Shown: positions 1 through 10,151, numbered from the stretch's first letter. The stretch: 59,672 nucleotides of DNA from Buchnera aphidicola (Chaetosiphella stipae setosa) (GCF_964059095.1 NZ_OZ060394.1:391582-451253), one strand, 5' to 3'. The notes: generated from the letters alone by a model not told the origin. Numbers and translations: made by a program.

Positions 1-18
1 TTTTTTTTTGAAAATATT

Positions 19-417
19 TTATTTTTTAGTTTCTAAATAAATATTTTTATTTTTTATATTTTTTCTATCTACTAAAAAAACATATGCCATAGGAGATTTG
101 TCACCATATCTAAATCCACATTTAATAATTTTAATATATCCTCCTAATCTTTCTAAAAAAAATGGACCTAAATCTTTAAAAAGTTTATGAACAATATAAT
201 TATTCCGAATTTTAGAAAAAATTAATCTTCTATTAGATAAATTATCTATTTTTGATCTCGTAATAATAGGTTCAACAATTCTCCTTAATTCTTTCGATTT
301 AGCTAAAGTAGTTTTAATTTTTTCATATAATAACAATGAACAAATTAAATTATTAAACATAGATTTTAAATGACTACCTTTTCTATTTAATTTAAGACCA
401 ACTTTTTTATGACGCAT
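19..417 (-). CDS. rplQ: 50S ribosomal protein L17
   Basis: This is the last gene of the alpha ribosomal operon and encodes large-subunit protein L17, which binds 23S rRNA near the exit-tunnel side of the ribosome. The protein starts MRHKKVGLKLNRKGSHLKSM, the characteristic L17 N-terminus, and continues with the family segment around LRRIVEPIITRSK. At 132 residues it is close to the E. coli length of 127. It lies 33 nt downstream of rpoA in the order rpsM-rpsK-rpsD-rpoA-rplQ. The C-terminus is lysine/asparagine-rich, typical of this genome. Identification is secure. Confidence 0.98.
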   Translation of the reverse strand: MRHKKVGLKLNRKGSHLKSMFNNLICSLLLYEKIKTTLAKSKELRRIVEPIITRSKIDNLSNRRLIFSKIRNNYIVHKLFKDLGPFFLERLGGYIKIIKCGFRYGDKSPMAYVFLVDRKNIKNKNIYLETKK

Positions 418-450
418 AATTTTTATTATCCCTTTTCTTCAAAAAATATT

Positions 451-1440
451 TTATTTTTCTGTAATACTTTTTGGTGGCCAATTATCTAATTTAGTCCCTA
501 AAGATAAACCCCGAGCAGCTAAAATATCTTTTATTTCTGTTAATGATTTTTTTCCAAGATTTGGAGTTTTTAATAAATCTACTTCAGTTTTTTGTACTAA
601 ATCTCCAATATAATGTATAGATTCTGTTTTTAAACAATTTGCAGATCGTACAGTTAATTCTAAATCATCTACAGGTTTTAATAAAATAAGATCAAATTCA
701 GGTTTTACTACTTTCTCTATCGGTTCACAAATATCTTTTAAATCAACAAAAGCTGCTAACTGATCTGACAAAATAGTAGCTGCTTTTCTAATTGATTCTT
801 CTGGATCAATTGTTCCGTTTGTTTCTAATTCTATAATTAATTTATCTAAATCTGTTCTCTGTTTTACTCGTGCAGATTCAACAATATAAGAAATTCTTTC
901 AATAGGACTATAACAAGCGTCAATAAATAATCTTCCAATATTATTTTCTTTTTTCTCATTAATTAAACGAGATGAAGCAGGAGAATATCCTCTTCCTCTT
1001 TGAACTTTTATTTTCATATTAATAGAAGAATTAATATCTGTTAAATGACAAATGTTATGATCTAATTTGACAATTTCTACACTAGAATCACATTTAATAT
1101 CAGAAGCTGTAACTTGACACACTCCTTTCTTTTCTATAATTAAATTTGCTGAATTTTTCCCATGAATATTAACAGATAAATCTTTTAAATTTAATAAAAT
1201 CTCAAGAATATCTTCTTTGATTCCATCTTTATTACTATATTCATGTAAAATTCCGTCTATTTCCACTTCCGTAACAGCACAACCCGGTAAAGATGATAAA
1301 AGAATTCTACGAAGAGCATTTCCTAAAGTATGACCAAATCCACGTTCTAAAGGTTCCAAAGTTACTTTGGCATGAGTGATACTAAACTTTTTAATATCAA
1401 CTAAACTTGGTTTTAAAAAATTCATGAATGAACCAGACAT
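451..1440 (-). CDS. rpoA: DNA-directed RNA polymerase alpha subunit
   Basis: Encodes the alpha subunit, which dimerises to nucleate RNA polymerase assembly and contacts UP elements and activators through its C-terminal domain. Both domains are visible. The N-terminal domain has [20 protein letters not shown] (about residues 30-49) and the C-terminal domain has the helix-hairpin-helix segment [19 protein letters not shown] (about 290-308). At 329 residues it matches E. coli exactly. Two adjacent ATG codons exist (1443 and 1440). I chose 1440 because [11 protein letters not shown] aligns with the E. coli start MQGSVTEFLKP. It sits between rpsD and rplQ as in E. coli. Confidence 0.98.
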   Translation of the reverse strand: MSGSFMNFLKPSLVDIKKFSITHAKVTLEPLERGFGHTLGNALRRILLSSLPGCAVTEVEIDGILHEYSNKDGIKEDILEILLNLKDLSVNIHGKNSANLIIEKKGVCQVTASDIKCDSSVEIVKLDHNICHLTDINSSINMKIKVQRGRGYSPASSRLINEKKENNIGRLFIDACYSPIERISYIVESARVKQRTDLDKLIIELETNGTIDPEESIRKAATILSDQLAAFVDLKDICEPIEKVVKPEFDLILLKPVDDLELTVRSANCLKTESIHYIGDLVQKTEVDLLKTPNLGKKSLTEIKDILAARGLSLGTKLDNWPPKSITEK

Positions 1441-1461
1441 CATTTAACCTTTTAAAATTAA

Positions 1462-2082
1462 TTATTTAGAATAAAGTTCTACAATTAAATGCTCATTAAT
1501 TTCAGAAGACAATTCTGAACGATCAGGTGTTCGTTTAAATATTCCAGTCATTTGAGAAATATTCACATCTATCCAGGAAACTTTTTCTTTTTGTTCAGAA
1601 AGTTCTAAAGCAGCTTTAATACGTAAATATTTTTGAAATTTTTCTCGAACTTTAATAATATCGTTTGAAAATACTTGATATGAAGGAATATTAACAATTT
1701 TGTCATTAACAGAAATATATTTATGACTTACTAATTGTCTAGCTTCTGCTCTTGTTGTACTAAAACCCATTCTATAAACAACATTATCTAATCTATTCTC
1801 TAATAACTGTAATAATTTTTCCCCAGTATTTCCTTGAGATTTCGAAGCTAATTTATAATATTTTCGAAATTGTTTTTCTAAAATCCCATATAAACGACGT
1901 ACTTTTTGTTTTTCTCGTAATTGTAATCCATAATCCGATAATCTTTGTTTTCTTGAACCATGTTGTCCCGGTAAATGATCTATTTTACATTTGGATCCAA
2001 TATTTCTTAACCCAGATTTTAAATATAAATCTGTTCCTTCTCTACGACTTAATTTTAATTTTGGACCTAAGTATTTAGCCAT
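1462..2082 (-). CDS. rpsD: 30S ribosomal protein S4
   Basis: S4 is a primary 16S rRNA binding protein that nucleates small-subunit assembly and, in E. coli, represses the alpha operon. The sequence begins [19 protein letters not shown] and carries the S4 RNA-binding domain around residues 94-155 ([27 protein letters not shown]). At 206 residues it matches the E. coli length exactly. It lies 25 nt after rpsK and 21 nt before rpoA. The gap before rpsM seems too short for the E. coli-type S4 pseudoknot leader, so autoregulation may be lost (inference). Confidence 0.98.
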   Translation of the reverse strand: MAKYLGPKLKLSRREGTDLYLKSGLRNIGSKCKIDHLPGQHGSRKQRLSDYGLQLREKQKVRRLYGILEKQFRKYYKLASKSQGNTGEKLLQLLENRLDNVVYRMGFSTTRAEARQLVSHKYISVNDKIVNIPSYQVFSNDIIKVREKFQKYLRIKAALELSEQKEKVSWIDVNISQMTGIFKRTPDRSELSSEINEHLIVELYSK

Positions 2083-2107
2083 ATTTTTTTATACCTTTCA
2101 TAAAAAA

Positions 2108-2497
2108 TTAAACTCTTCTTTTTTTAGGAGGTCTACATCCATTATGAGGTATAGGAGTGACATCTGTAATATTTGTAATACGAAAACCAGCTGTATTTAA
2201 TGCTCGTATTGTAGATTCTCTTCCTGGTCCAGGTCCTTTAACCATTACCTCTAAATTTTTTAAACCATAATCTTTAATTTTTTCAACACATTTTTCTGCT
2301 GCAACTTGTGCGGCAAAAGGAGTGGATTTTCGAGAACCTCTAAATCCTGATCCACCAGAAGTAGCCCATCCTAAAGAATTTCCTTGTTTATCAGTTATTG
2401 TAACTATAGTATTGTTAAAAGAAGCATAAATATGTGCGATTCCATCTGTTATTTTTTTTTTAATACGTCTTTTAATACGAATTTTTTTTTTTGGCAT
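2108..2497 (-). CDS. rpsK: 30S ribosomal protein S11
   Basis: S11 is part of the small-subunit platform, close to the mRNA exit and the E-site. The conserved core is clear: [52 protein letters not shown] and the basic tail [12 protein letters not shown]. At 129 residues it equals the E. coli protein. The N-terminus ([15 protein letters not shown]) is more lysine-rich than the E. coli one, as expected under strong AT bias. The start is an ATG preceded by an AGGA ribosome-binding site. It lies 14 nt after rpsM in the alpha operon. Confidence 0.98.
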   Translation of the reverse strand: MPKKKIRIKRRIKKKITDGIAHIYASFNNTIVTITDKQGNSLGWATSGGSGFRGSRKSTPFAAQVAAEKCVEKIKDYGLKNLEVMVKGPGPGRESTIRALNTAGFRITNITDVTPIPHNGCRPPKKRRV

Positions 2498-2511
2498 ATA
2501 ATTTTCCTAAA

Positions 2512-2868
2512 TTATTTTTTTATTAATTTACGAGGTCCTTTTCTAGTACGAGCGTTAGTTTTTGTACGTTGTCCACGAACCGGTAATTTCCTACGATGAC
2601 GAAATCCTCTATAACATCCTAGATCTATTAAACGTTTAATACTTAAAATTTTTGTTCTTCTTAAATCACCTTCTATAACAAATTTTAAAACTGCAGATCT
2701 TAACATAGAAATTTGATCTTCTGTTAATTCTTGAATTTTTAAAGATTCAGAAATATTTAAATTTCTACATATTAATTTAGCACGCGATTTGCCAATACCA
2801 TAAATATATGTTAAAGAAATGACAGTACGTTTTTGATCAGGAATATTAATTCCTGCAATACGAGCCAA
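2512..2868 (-). CDS. rpsM: 30S ribosomal protein S13 (UUG start)
   Basis: S13 sits in the small-subunit head and bridges to the large subunit and the P-site tRNA. The protein reads [20 protein letters not shown], with the helix-turn-helix region [11 protein letters not shown] and the C-terminal [14 protein letters not shown] typical of S13. At 118 residues it matches E. coli. The start codon is TTG at 2868-2866. A strong AAGGAG lies just upstream (around 2877) and no in-frame ATG fits the conserved N-terminus. From memory E. coli uses GTG here. It is the first gene of the alpha operon, only 53 nt after rpmJ. Confidence 0.97.
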   Translation of the reverse strand: MARIAGINIPDQKRTVISLTYIYGIGKSRAKLICRNLNISESLKIQELTEDQISMLRSAVLKFVIEGDLRRTKILSIKRLIDLGCYRGFRHRRKLPVRGQRTKTNARTRKGPRKLIKK

Positions 2869-2922
2869 TTTAAACTCCTTATTTATAAATCATAAAAATT
2901 AGTAATAAATTATAATTAAAAT

Positions 2923-3039
2923 TTATCCTTGTCTTTGTTTATGTTTGGGATTATTACTACATATAACACGCATTACATTTCTTCTACGTATAATTTTACA
3001 ATTTCTACACAATTTTTTAATAGAAGTTCGAACTTTCAT
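2923..3039 (-). CDS. rpmJ: 50S ribosomal protein L36
   Basis: This short gene (38 codons) was found by reading the minus strand between secY and rpsM. The translation begins [19 protein letters not shown] and ends [10 protein letters not shown]. It is the zinc-binding type of L36, with Cys11, Cys14, Cys27 and His33 in the expected positions. Length equals the E. coli protein. L36 is the smallest large-subunit protein and stabilises 23S rRNA near the factor-binding site. It closes the spc operon after secY, as in E. coli. Confidence 0.97.
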   Translation of the reverse strand: MKVRTSIKKLCRNCKIIRRRNVMRVICSNNPKHKQRQG

Positions 3040-3069
3040 ATTTTCTTTTACTCATATCAAATAAATTTT

Positions 3070-4401
3070 TTATAAATTTAAATTTGCTCTTTTAAAAGAA
3101 GATTCATATTGTTTTGACATCAATAAAGTTTGTATTTGCGTAATTAAATCTATAACTACTACAACAACTATTAATAAAGATGTTCCTCCAAAATAAAAAG
3201 GTACATTCATTTCTCTACGCATGAACTCCGGAATTAAACATATCAATACAATATAAATCGCGTTTATACATGTTAATTTAAACATAATTTTTTTTATATA
3301 ATTAGAAGTATTTTCTCCAGGCCTAATACCTTGAATAAATGCTCCTGATTTTTTTAAATTATTAGATGTTTCTCTAGAATTAAAAGCTAAATTAGTATAA
3401 AAAAAACAGAAAAAAATTATAGAAACTGCGTAAAGAAACATGTAAACTGGTGTTCCAGGTTGTAAATTATCAAAAACAATATTAAAAATATTCATAGAAT
3501 ATTTATTATATCCTTTCAACCAAGAAGAAATAGTCAATGGAAATAAAATAATACTAGATGAAAAAATTGCCGGAATTACTCCAGACATATTAATTTTCAA
3601 AGGTAAATGCGAAGTTTGCAAAAAATATATTTTATTTCTTTGTCGTTGATTAGAGTAATAAATAGGTATTCTACGTTGACTTCTTTCTATAAAGACTACT
3701 AAAAAAATAGTAAAAAAAATCAAAATCAATACTAATAAAAATATAAAAAAATTTAACTTTCCTGCAATTAACTCTGATATAGTATCCAAAACAGCAACAG
3801 GTAAATGAGCGACAATTCCAGAAAAAATCATTACAGAAATACCATTTCCTATACCATTTTCTGTAATTAAATCACCTAACCAAATTAAAAATATTGTACC
3901 GGTAACTAAACTAGTAATTGCAGTTATATAAAAACATGAATCTAATTCATAAACTAAATCTTTTATTCCTGGAATATTTTTTAAACTGAATACAATTCCT
4001 GAAGCTTGTATAAGAGCAATTATTAAAGTTAAATATTTTGTATATTGATTAATTTTAATACGACCAACTTCACCATCTTTTTTTAAATTCTTCCATGCAG
4101 GATATATAAATGTTAATAATTGTATAATAATTGAAGAAGAAATATATGGCATAATTCCTAAAGAAAAAATAGAAGCTCTACTTAATGCTCCACCAGAAAA
4201 CATATTCAACATGTCAAAAACAGTTCCAGATTGATGATTTAATAATTTAGTTAACTTAAAAATATCAATTCCAGGAATAGGAATAAAAGACCCTAATCGA
4301 AAAATTATTAAAGAAAAAGTTAAAAATAAAACTCTATCTTTTATATCAGAAAAATTTGATCTTATATTCTTCAAACTTAATTCTAAATTAATTTTATCCA
4401 T
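3070..4401 (-). CDS. secY: Protein translocase channel subunit SecY
   Basis: SecY forms the protein-conducting channel of the inner membrane together with SecE and SecG, driven by SecA. At 443 residues it matches the E. coli protein and shows the usual ten hydrophobic segments. Recognisable blocks are RLGSFIPIPGID (first membrane segment), GIMPYISSSIIIQLL, GNGISVMIFSGI, the cytoplasmic loop with SQRRIPI, and GIRPGENTSNYI. It lies between rplO and rpmJ in the spc operon. It is one of the few membrane-protein genes in the window and is intact. Confidence 0.98.
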   Translation of the reverse strand: MDKINLELSLKNIRSNFSDIKDRVLFLTFSLIIFRLGSFIPIPGIDIFKLTKLLNHQSGTVFDMLNMFSGGALSRASIFSLGIMPYISSSIIIQLLTFIYPAWKNLKKDGEVGRIKINQYTKYLTLIIALIQASGIVFSLKNIPGIKDLVYELDSCFYITAITSLVTGTIFLIWLGDLITENGIGNGISVMIFSGIVAHLPVAVLDTISELIAGKLNFFIFLLVLILIFFTIFLVVFIERSQRRIPIYYSNQRQRNKIYFLQTSHLPLKINMSGVIPAIFSSSIILFPLTISSWLKGYNKYSMNIFNIVFDNLQPGTPVYMFLYAVSIIFFCFFYTNLAFNSRETSNNLKKSGAFIQGIRPGENTSNYIKKIMFKLTCINAIYIVLICLIPEFMRREMNVPFYFGGTSLLIVVVVVIDLITQIQTLLMSKQYESSFKRANLNL

Positions 4402-4410
4402 TTTATTATT

Positions 4411-4845
4411 TTAATCCTCAATTTTTCCTCCGCAAGATTCAATAATTACACGTGCTCCTTTTGTCACAGAAATTCCTTTAATAATAATTGGAATATTAAT
4501 CATTCCAGAAGAAATAACTTTAACATTTCTTATAGATTCATTAATAATATTACTTTTTATCAATTTCTTAAAATCAACAATTTCATTTTTTTTAAACAAA
4601 GATAACTCAGATAATCTGACTTCTTTTTGATATTTTTTTTTACGAGAAATAAAACCAAATTTTGGAATTCTTCTATAAAATGGAGTTTGTCCGCCCTCAA
4701 AACCTTTACGAATACTACTTCCGGTTCTGGATTTTTGTCCTTTATGTCCTCTACCAGAAGTTTTTCCTAAACCAGAACCTATTCCTCTACCTAAACGTTT
4801 TTTTTTTTTATTTCTACAACATTTAAAAACAGTATTTAAATACAT
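4411..4845 (-). CDS. rplO: 50S ribosomal protein L15
   Basis: L15 is a late-assembling large-subunit protein. The N-terminus shows the diagnostic glycine-rich segment [20 protein letters not shown] followed by [15 protein letters not shown], and the C-terminal domain ends [18 protein letters not shown]. At 144 residues it equals E. coli. It lies 11 nt after rpmD and 9 nt before secY. The extreme N-terminus ([16 protein letters not shown]) aligns with MRLNTLSPAEGSKKAGKR of E. coli, so the start is well supported. Confidence 0.98.
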   Translation of the reverse strand: MYLNTVFKCCRNKKKKRLGRGIGSGLGKTSGRGHKGQKSRTGSSIRKGFEGGQTPFYRRIPKFGFISRKKKYQKEVRLSELSLFKKNEIVDFKKLIKSNIINESIRNVKVISSGMINIPIIIKGISVTKGARVIIESCGGKIED

Positions 4846-4856
4846 AAAAACCTCGT

Positions 4857-5033
4857 TTATCTTACTTCTAAAATATAAAATATTTTTCTTATCATTCCTT
4901 GAATTGACTTATTTTTCGGTCTTTTAACAACGTGATTAATATGACGTAAACCTAAACCTTTCAAAATTAATTTGTGTTTAGGAAGTATTCCGATACTACT
5001 TTTAATTTGTTTAATAATAAAAAATTTTTCCAT
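4857..5033 (-). CDS. rpmD: 50S ribosomal protein L30
   Basis: A short gene (58 codons) read on the minus strand between rpsE and rplO. The translation begins [20 protein letters not shown] and contains [17 protein letters not shown], the L30 signature, and ends IFYILEVR. Length fits E. coli L30 (59 residues). L30 lies on the large-subunit surface near the central protuberance. Position between rpsE and rplO is exactly that of the E. coli spc operon. Confidence 0.97.
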   Translation of the reverse strand: MEKFFIIKQIKSSIGILPKHKLILKGLGLRHINHVVKRPKNKSIQGMIRKIFYILEVR

Positions 5034-5039
5034 TTGTAT

Positions 5040-5546
5040 TTACTCAAATATTTCTTTAATAGATTTATTTCTTTTTTTAGCAATATCTCTTGGAGATTTC
5101 ATACATAATAATCCATTAATAGTCGCTCTAACAACATTAATTGGATTTGTTGAACCATAAGTTTTTGCTAAAACATTTTGAACGCCAGCTACTTCAAAAA
5201 CAGCTCTCATAGCTCCACCTGCAATAATTCCTGTTCCTTCAGATGCTGGTTTCATAAATATTTTTGAACTAGTATAAGATGCTTGAATAGGATATTGTAA
5301 AGTTTTATTTACTATTTTAAAACTAATCATATTACGCCTAGCTTTTTCCATAGCTTTTTGAATTGCAAATGGAACTTCCCTAGCTTTTCCATATCCAAAT
5401 CCTACTTTTCCATTTTTATTCCCTACAACAGTTAACGCTGTAAAAGAAAAAATTCTCCCTCCTTTAACAGTTTTTGAAACCCTATTTACAGTAATTAATT
5501 TTTCTTGTAATTCTCCAACATTTTTTTTTTCAATATTATTAACCAT
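5040..5546 (-). CDS. rpsE: 30S ribosomal protein S5
   Basis: S5 acts in mRNA unwinding at the entry channel and in decoding fidelity. The N-terminal double-stranded RNA-binding part contains [20 protein letters not shown] and [19 protein letters not shown]. The C-terminal domain contains [19 protein letters not shown] and [13 protein letters not shown]. The protein has 168 residues against 167 in E. coli. It lies 14 nt downstream of rplR and 6 nt upstream of rpmD. The residues around VKGGR, where spectinomycin-resistance changes map in E. coli, look wild type. Confidence 0.98.
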   Translation of the reverse strand: MVNNIEKKNVGELQEKLITVNRVSKTVKGGRIFSFTALTVVGNKNGKVGFGYGKAREVPFAIQKAMEKARRNMISFKIVNKTLQYPIQASYTSSKIFMKPASEGTGIIAGGAMRAVFEVAGVQNVLAKTYGSTNPINVVRATINGLLCMKSPRDIAKKRNKSIKEIFE

Positions 5547-5560
5547 ATAATAATTTTACC

Positions 5561-5926
5561 TTAGAACTGAAGTCCAAATTTACGCGCAGAATTAGCTAAT
5601 GATTGTATTCTGCCATGATATTTAAATCCAGAACGATCAAAAGACACTTTTTTAATTCCTTTTTTTAAAGCTCTTTGCGCTATTATTTTTCCAATAATTT
5701 TAGAAGATTTTTTATTTCCAGTATACTTTAACTGATTTCTAACACTTTTATCTAAAGTAGATGCATGTGCTAATATAGAAAAATTATTTTCAGAAATAAT
5801 TTGAGCATATATATGACGAGAAGTACGATGTACAACTAAACGTATAGAACGAGATCTTTTTAATTTTGAACGAATTCTTAAAGATCTTTTTTTACGCATA
5901 ATATTTCTATTTTGAATCGTCTTCAT
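5561..5926 (-). CDS. rplR: 50S ribosomal protein L18
   Basis: L18 binds 5S rRNA together with L5 in the central protuberance. The segments [32 protein letters not shown] and [18 protein letters not shown] followed by KFGLQF mark the family. At 121 residues it is slightly longer than E. coli (117). A second ATG at 5899 would give 112 residues. I keep the first ATG because it overlaps the rplF stop in a TAATG arrangement, which suggests translational coupling. Confidence 0.97.
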   Translation of the reverse strand: MKTIQNRNIMRKKRSLRIRSKLKRSRSIRLVVHRTSRHIYAQIISENNFSILAHASTLDKSVRNQLKYTGNKKSSKIIGKIIAQRALKKGIKKVSFDRSGFKYHGRIQSLANSARKFGLQF

Positions 5927-6462
5927 TATTTTTTCTTTGCCTCTTTAGTTTTAACAAATTCATTTAAATAACGTATTCCTTTTCCTTTATATGCATCAGG
6001 CTTACGATAACTTCTTAAATTCGCTGAAACTTGACCAACTAACTGTTTATCTATTCCATGAACAATAATTTCTGTTTGAGATTTTAATTGTGCTGATACT
6101 CCTAGTGGAAGAATATATACAATATTATGAGAATACCCTAATGACATAACAATTTTTTTCTGGCCTTCCAAAGAAAATCGATATCCTACTCCAACTAAAT
6201 TTAACTGTTTAAAAAATCCGCTAGTAACTCCAATAATCATTGAATTAACTAAAGAACGAGTAGTTCCAGCATGCATCCACCCTTTTTTAGAAGAAATTCT
6301 AGACTTAAAAGAAAGAATATTATTTTTATAAAAAATTTCAACTAAACGATGTAAAATACGTTTTAATCTTCCTTTTTCTCCTTTTACAATTATTTTTTTC
6401 TTATCAATTTTCACAATAACATTATCAGGAACAATAATGGAACGCTTAGCAATTCTAGACAT
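5926..6462 (-). CDS. rplF: 50S ribosomal protein L6
   Basis: L6 stabilises the sarcin-ricin loop region, where elongation factors dock. The two repeated L6 domains are present: the first starts [15 protein letters not shown] with [10 protein letters not shown], and the second includes [20 protein letters not shown]. The C-terminal signature [16 protein letters not shown] is intact. It has 178 residues against 177 in E. coli. It is preceded by a GGGGAAAG-like ribosome-binding site and overlaps the start of rplR by one base. Confidence 0.98.
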   Translation of the reverse strand: MSRIAKRSIIVPDNVIVKIDKKKIIVKGEKGRLKRILHRLVEIFYKNNILSFKSRISSKKGWMHAGTTRSLVNSMIIGVTSGFFKQLNLVGVGYRFSLEGQKKIVMSLGYSHNIVYILPLGVSAQLKSQTEIIVHGIDKQLVGQVSANLRSYRKPDAYKGKGIRYLNEFVKTKEAKKK

Positions 6463-6479
6463 TCTTTCCCCTAATTAAT

Positions 6480-6872
6480 TTACGAAACATAACAAATAAT
6501 TTCACCGCCAACACCTTTTTTTTTCGCTTCTTTATCAGATAAAATTCCTTTTGAAGTAGAAATAATTGCAATCCCTAAACCGTTCATAACACTCGGTATA
6601 TGATCTTTATTTTTATATACTCTTAAACCAGGTTTACTCACTCTTACAATTTGTTCTATAACTGGTTTTCCTTCAAAATATTTTAAAAAAATTTCTAAAT
6701 ACGGTTTTAAAGATTTTTTTGATAAAATTTGTTTAATATAACCTTCTCTTTGTAATAATATAGCAATTTCTTGTTTAAAATAAGAAAATGGAATCTTAAC
6801 AGAAATTTTTTTAGCAAACTGACCGTTTTTAATTCTCACAAACATATCTGCTATAGGATCCTGCATACTCAT
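6480..6872 (-). CDS. rpsH: 30S ribosomal protein S8
   Basis: S8 binds helix 21 of 16S rRNA and is an early assembly protein. In E. coli it also represses the spc operon. The protein begins MSMQDPIADMFVRIKNGQ and contains VSKPGLRVYKNKDHIPSV and GLGIAIISTSKGILSDKEAK, ending GGEIICYVS. At 130 residues it equals E. coli. It lies between rpsN and rplF. The residues that contact the 16S stem (AIISTSKG region) are kept. Confidence 0.98.
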   Translation of the reverse strand: MSMQDPIADMFVRIKNGQFAKKISVKIPFSYFKQEIAILLQREGYIKQILSKKSLKPYLEIFLKYFEGKPVIEQIVRVSKPGLRVYKNKDHIPSVMNGLGIAIISTSKGILSDKEAKKKGVGGEIICYVS

Positions 6873-6908
6873 AATATATTTCCTAATATATAATTATAAA
6901 AAAATATT

Positions 6909-7214
6909 TTACCAACTAGATTTTCTTAAACCTGGAATTTCTCCTCTCATTGCTGCTTCTCTTAATTTAATCCGACTTAAACCAAATTTTCTTAAAAATC
7001 CATGTGGTCTTCCAGTCAAAGAGCAGCGATTTCTTTTACGAGAAGAACTAGAATCTCTAGGTAATTTTTGTAATTCAAAAACAGCCTTCAAACGTTCTTC
7101 TTTTGATAATTTTAAATTCAGAATTACAGACTTTAAATACATTCTTTTTTTATAAAATTTTTTTACTAAATACGTTCTTTTACACTCTCTTGCTTTGACT
7201 GATTTCTTTGTCAT
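6909..7214 (-). CDS. rpsN: 30S ribosomal protein S14
   Basis: S14 lies in the small-subunit head. The protein starts [17 protein letters not shown], contains [14 protein letters not shown] and [19 protein letters not shown], and ends GLRKSSW. It is the long, zinc-free form of 101 residues, as in E. coli. A longer reading from a TTG at 7235 exists. I chose the ATG at 7214 because it matches the E. coli N-terminus and has AAGG upstream. Its upstream region meets the end of rplE. Confidence 0.97.
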   Translation of the reverse strand: MTKKSVKARECKRTYLVKKFYKKRMYLKSVILNLKLSKEERLKAVFELQKLPRDSSSSRKRNRCSLTGRPHGFLRKFGLSRIKLREAAMRGEIPGLRKSSW

Positions 7215-7235
7215 AGAAAATAAATCCTTATACAA

Positions 7236-7775
7236 TTATTTTCGAAAAGGAAAATTAAATCTAGATAATAAAAATAAAGATTCTTCATTAGATCTTGAAG
7301 TAGTGACAATTGTAATATTAAAGCCTCGAATATGATCAATTTTTTCATAATCAATTTCAGGAAAAATTATTTGTTCTTTAATTCCAAGAGTATAATTTCC
7401 AAATCCATCAAAAGATTTTTTTGAAAAACCTCGAAAATCTCTAATTCTCGGAATAGCAATATTAATTAATTTATTTAAAAAATGCCATTTCCTTAAACCA
7501 CGTAATGTAACCTTACATCCAATTGCATATCCCTTTCTAATTTTAAACCCTGAAATAGACTTTTTAGCTTGAGTTATACAAGGTTTTTGTCCAGAAATTA
7601 AAGTCAAATCAGAAATTGCACAATCTAATCTTTTTTTATTAGAAAACGCATCACCTACACCTATATTTAAAGAAATTTTTTCTATCTTAGGTACTTGCAT
7701 AATAGAAGTGTAATTAAATTTTTCCAAAAATTCTGGAATAATTTTTTTTTTATAAAAACTTAACATATCTTTCAT
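7236..7775 (-). CDS. rplE: 50S ribosomal protein L5
   Basis: L5 binds 5S rRNA and contacts the P-site tRNA and the small subunit. The conserved stretches [55 protein letters not shown] and [15 protein letters not shown] make the family certain. It ends in SRFNFPFRK, like the E. coli protein (AAFDFPFRK). Length is 179 residues in both. It starts 13 nt after rplX and is followed by rpsN. Confidence 0.98.
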   Translation of the reverse strand: MKDMLSFYKKKIIPEFLEKFNYTSIMQVPKIEKISLNIGVGDAFSNKKRLDCAISDLTLISGQKPCITQAKKSISGFKIRKGYAIGCKVTLRGLRKWHFLNKLINIAIPRIRDFRGFSKKSFDGFGNYTLGIKEQIIFPEIDYEKIDHIRGFNITIVTTSRSNEESLFLLSRFNFPFRK

Positions 7776-7788
7776 TTCTATATTCCAA

Positions 7789-8103
7789 TTACTCTATTAA
7801 AAGATTATTAGATTTGAAAAAACGTACTTTTTTACCATTTTCAAATCTAAATCCTATTTTATCAGGTTTTTTAGTCTGAGGATTTAAAATAGCTATATTA
7901 GAAATATGAATATAAGATTCTTTTTCTAAAATACCACCTTTTTGCTTTTGTGAAGGAATCGGTTTTTGATGTTTTTTAACAATATTAATTCCTTCTACAA
8001 TAACTTTTTTTTTTAAAAAAACTTTTTTGATAATTCCAATTTTTTTTTTATCCTTCCCTGTTATAACAATCACTTTATCATTTAAACGAATCTTAGAAGC
8101 CAT
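7789..8103 (-). CDS. rplX: 50S ribosomal protein L24
   Basis: L24 is an assembly initiator of the large subunit that binds the 5' end of 23S rRNA. It carries a KOW motif near the N-terminus ([20 protein letters not shown]) followed by [15 protein letters not shown], and the C-terminal [17 protein letters not shown]. The length of 104 residues matches E. coli. It lies 26 nt after rplN and 13 nt before rplE. Confidence 0.98.
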   Translation of the reverse strand: MASKIRLNDKVIVITGKDKKKIGIIKKVFLKKKVIVEGINIVKKHQKPIPSQKQKGGILEKESYIHISNIAILNPQTKKPDKIGFRFENGKKVRFFKSNNLLIE

Positions 8104-8129
8104 TTTTTTATCCTTAAAATTTAATCTTT

Positions 8130-8498
8130 TTATAAAACTTCAGGAGCTAAAGATATAATTTTCATAAATTTTTCTACTCGTAATTCACGTGTTACTGGAC
8201 CAAAAATACGAGTTCCAATAGGTTGTTCATTATTATTCAAAACAACGCAAGAATTACTATCAAATCTAATTACAGATCCATCTATTCTTCTAATACCTTT
8301 CTTTGTTCGTACAATCACAGCTTTTAAAACCTCTCCTTTTTTTACCTTTCCTCGAGGAGTAGCTTCTTTAACAGCAATTTTTATAACATCTCCAATATTT
8401 GCATATCTCTTTTTTGAACCACCTAAAACTTTAATGCACATTACAGAACGAGCACCAGAATTATCTGCAGCATTTAATATCGTTTGTTCTTGAATCAT
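8130..8498 (-). CDS. rplN: 50S ribosomal protein L14
   Basis: L14 forms intersubunit bridges and is the docking site of the silencing factor RsfS. The protein starts [20 protein letters not shown] and contains the L14 signature [20 protein letters not shown], then [13 protein letters not shown] and [10 protein letters not shown]. It has 122 residues against 123 in E. coli. It is the first gene of the spc block. A 59-nt gap separates it from rpsQ, in which I see no clear promoter. Confidence 0.98.
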   Translation of the reverse strand: MIQEQTILNAADNSGARSVMCIKVLGGSKKRYANIGDVIKIAVKEATPRGKVKKGEVLKAVIVRTKKGIRRIDGSVIRFDSNSCVVLNNNEQPIGTRIFGPVTRELRVEKFMKIISLAPEVL

Positions 8499-8557
8499 AT
8501 ATATAAAAACCTTATATTATTTTATAATAATAAAAAAACTTTCTAAACAAAAATTTT

Positions 8558-8812
8558 TTAAAAAATATTTTTCTTGATCACTTCAACTAAAATCCATGAT
8601 TTTGTTTTAGAAATCGGACGACATTCTCTTACCAAAACTTTATCACCAACAGAACATTGATTTTTTTCATCATGTACATGTAACTTCGTTCTTTTTTTAA
8701 TAAATTTTTTATATATTGGATGTTTAATAAATCTTTCAATAATAACTGTAATAGTTTTTTTCATAGAATTACTTTTTACATATCCTTGTAAAAATTTACT
8801 TTTTTCTGACAT
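8558..8812 (-). CDS. rpsQ: 30S ribosomal protein S17
   Basis: S17 is a primary 16S rRNA binding protein with an OB fold. Key segments are [40 protein letters not shown] and [18 protein letters not shown]. The length of 84 residues equals E. coli. Its start overlaps the end of rpmC by 17 nt, consistent with translational coupling. It is the last gene of the S10 operon block. Confidence 0.98.
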   Translation of the reverse strand: MSEKSKFLQGYVKSNSMKKTITVIIERFIKHPIYKKFIKKRTKLHVHDEKNQCSVGDKVLVRECRPISKTKSWILVEVIKKNIF

Positions 8813-9002
8813 ATCTTTTTTCCTGTTCAGCTAACAAAGTTTTTATAATAGCTATTTTTCTTCTATTTTTTTTTAATAAATGAGTATTTTGTAATTTTTT
8901 AGAAAAAAATTGCATTTTTAAATTAAATTTTTCTCTTAACAAACTTATTAATTCTACATGTAAATCTTGAAGTGTTTTTTTTCTCAATTCATTTAATTTC
9001 AT
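8796..9002 (-). CDS. rpmC: 50S ribosomal protein L29
   Basis: L29 is a small helical hairpin protein next to the exit tunnel and part of the docking site for trigger factor and SRP. The protein begins [20 protein letters not shown] and continues [11 protein letters not shown], close to the E. coli pattern. It has 68 residues against 63 in E. coli. It overlaps rplP upstream by 4 nt (ATGA) and rpsQ downstream by 17 nt. Confidence 0.96.
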   Translation of the reverse strand: MKLNELRKKTLQDLHVELISLLREKFNLKMQFFSKKLQNTHLLKKNRRKIAIIKTLLAEQEKRYVRKK

Positions 9003-9418
9003 ACATTTTCCATTTTTAAAACAAACATCGTTTTCACTGGTAATTTTGCTGATGCTAATTTTAAAGCAGATCGAGCAAGATCTTCTGAAACTCCACTTAA
9101 TTCATATATTATTTTTCCTGGTTTTACCAAAGAAACCCAATATTCTACATTTCCTTTCCCTTTTCCCATTCTTACTTCTATCGGTTTTTGAGTGATAGGT
9201 TTATCCGGAAAAACACATATTCTTAATACTCCAACTCTTTTAAGAAATCCAACAATAGATTTTCTACCTGCTTCAATCTGAGAAACAGTAATACGACCAC
9301 GCGTAATTGCTTTTAATCCAAATGGAGAAAAAAGTAAACACGAACTTAAAGACATTCCTCTATTTCTTCCTTTATGCATCTTTTGATATTTACTTTTTCT
9401 AGGAATTAATTTAACCAT
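8999..9418 (-). CDS. rplP: 50S ribosomal protein L16
   Basis: L16 is needed for the peptidyl-transferase and A-site region. The protein contains [59 protein letters not shown] and [19 protein letters not shown], all family signatures. A FPDKP motif is present, so the tip loop that reaches tRNA is conserved. It has 139 residues against 136 in E. coli. It lies 16 nt after rpsC and overlaps rpmC by 4 nt. Confidence 0.98.
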   Translation of the reverse strand: MVKLIPRKSKYQKMHKGRNRGMSLSSCLLFSPFGLKAITRGRITVSQIEAGRKSIVGFLKRVGVLRICVFPDKPITQKPIEVRMGKGKGNVEYWVSLVKPGKIIYELSGVSEDLARSALKLASAKLPVKTMFVLKMENV

Positions 9419-9434
9419 AAAATAATTTCCTTAT

Positions 9435-10130
9435 TTAACGTGTTCTTTTATTTTTTTTTATATTTTCTTGAAATTTGACATTTGTTTCACTTTTTGGCAT
9501 ACCCCCTAAAATTTCTCCTTTAAATATCCAAACTTTCACACCAACAACGCCATATGTTGTATGAGCTTCTAAAGAACTATATTCAATATCTGCTCTTAAA
9601 GTATGTAATGGAACACGACCTTCTCTTTGCCACTCTGTTCTAGCTATTTCTGCTCCACCTAATCTTCCACTAATTTCTACTTTTATCCCTTCTGCTCCAT
9701 GTCTCATAGAATTTTGAATAGCTCTCTTCATTGCTCTTCGAAACATCACTCTTCTTTCTAACTGTGAAACAATATTATCAGCAACTAATTTTGCATCTAA
9801 TTCAGGTTTCCTAATCTCGGAAATTGTTATTTGAGATCGTACTTTAGAAATATGAGATACAACTTTTCTTAAATTTTCTATATCTTCCCCTTTTTTTCCA
9901 ATTACAATTCCAGGTCTTGCAGTATGTATGATTATTTTAATAAATTTCGGAGATCTCTCAATAATAATTTTTGATACTGAAGCACGAGATAATTTTTTCA
10001 TTAAAAATTGACGTACTTGATAATCATTGTTTAAATAACTAGAAAAATTTTTACTGTTAGAAAACCATATTGAATTCCACTTTTTTATAATTCCTAATCG
10101 CATACCGTTCGGATGTACTTTTTGCCCCAT
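9435..10130 (-). CDS. rpsC: 30S ribosomal protein S3
   Basis: S3 lines the mRNA entry channel and helps the ribosomal helicase activity. The protein starts [20 protein letters not shown], has the KH domain GxxG loop in [17 protein letters not shown], and the C-terminal domain [20 protein letters not shown] and [16 protein letters not shown]. Length is 231 residues against 233 in E. coli. It lies between rplV and rplP. Confidence 0.98.
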   Translation of the reverse strand: MGQKVHPNGMRLGIIKKWNSIWFSNSKNFSSYLNNDYQVRQFLMKKLSRASVSKIIIERSPKFIKIIIHTARPGIVIGKKGEDIENLRKVVSHISKVRSQITISEIRKPELDAKLVADNIVSQLERRVMFRRAMKRAIQNSMRHGAEGIKVEISGRLGGAEIARTEWQREGRVPLHTLRADIEYSSLEAHTTYGVVGVKVWIFKGEILGGMPKSETNVKFQENIKKNKRTR

Positions 10131-10151
10131 AATTATATGTCTCCAACATTA

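Noticed and set aside
1991..2200. Open frame of 69 codons on the plus strand across rpsD/rpsK
   Set aside because: It is antisense to two certain ribosomal genes, has no family similarity and no ribosome-binding site.
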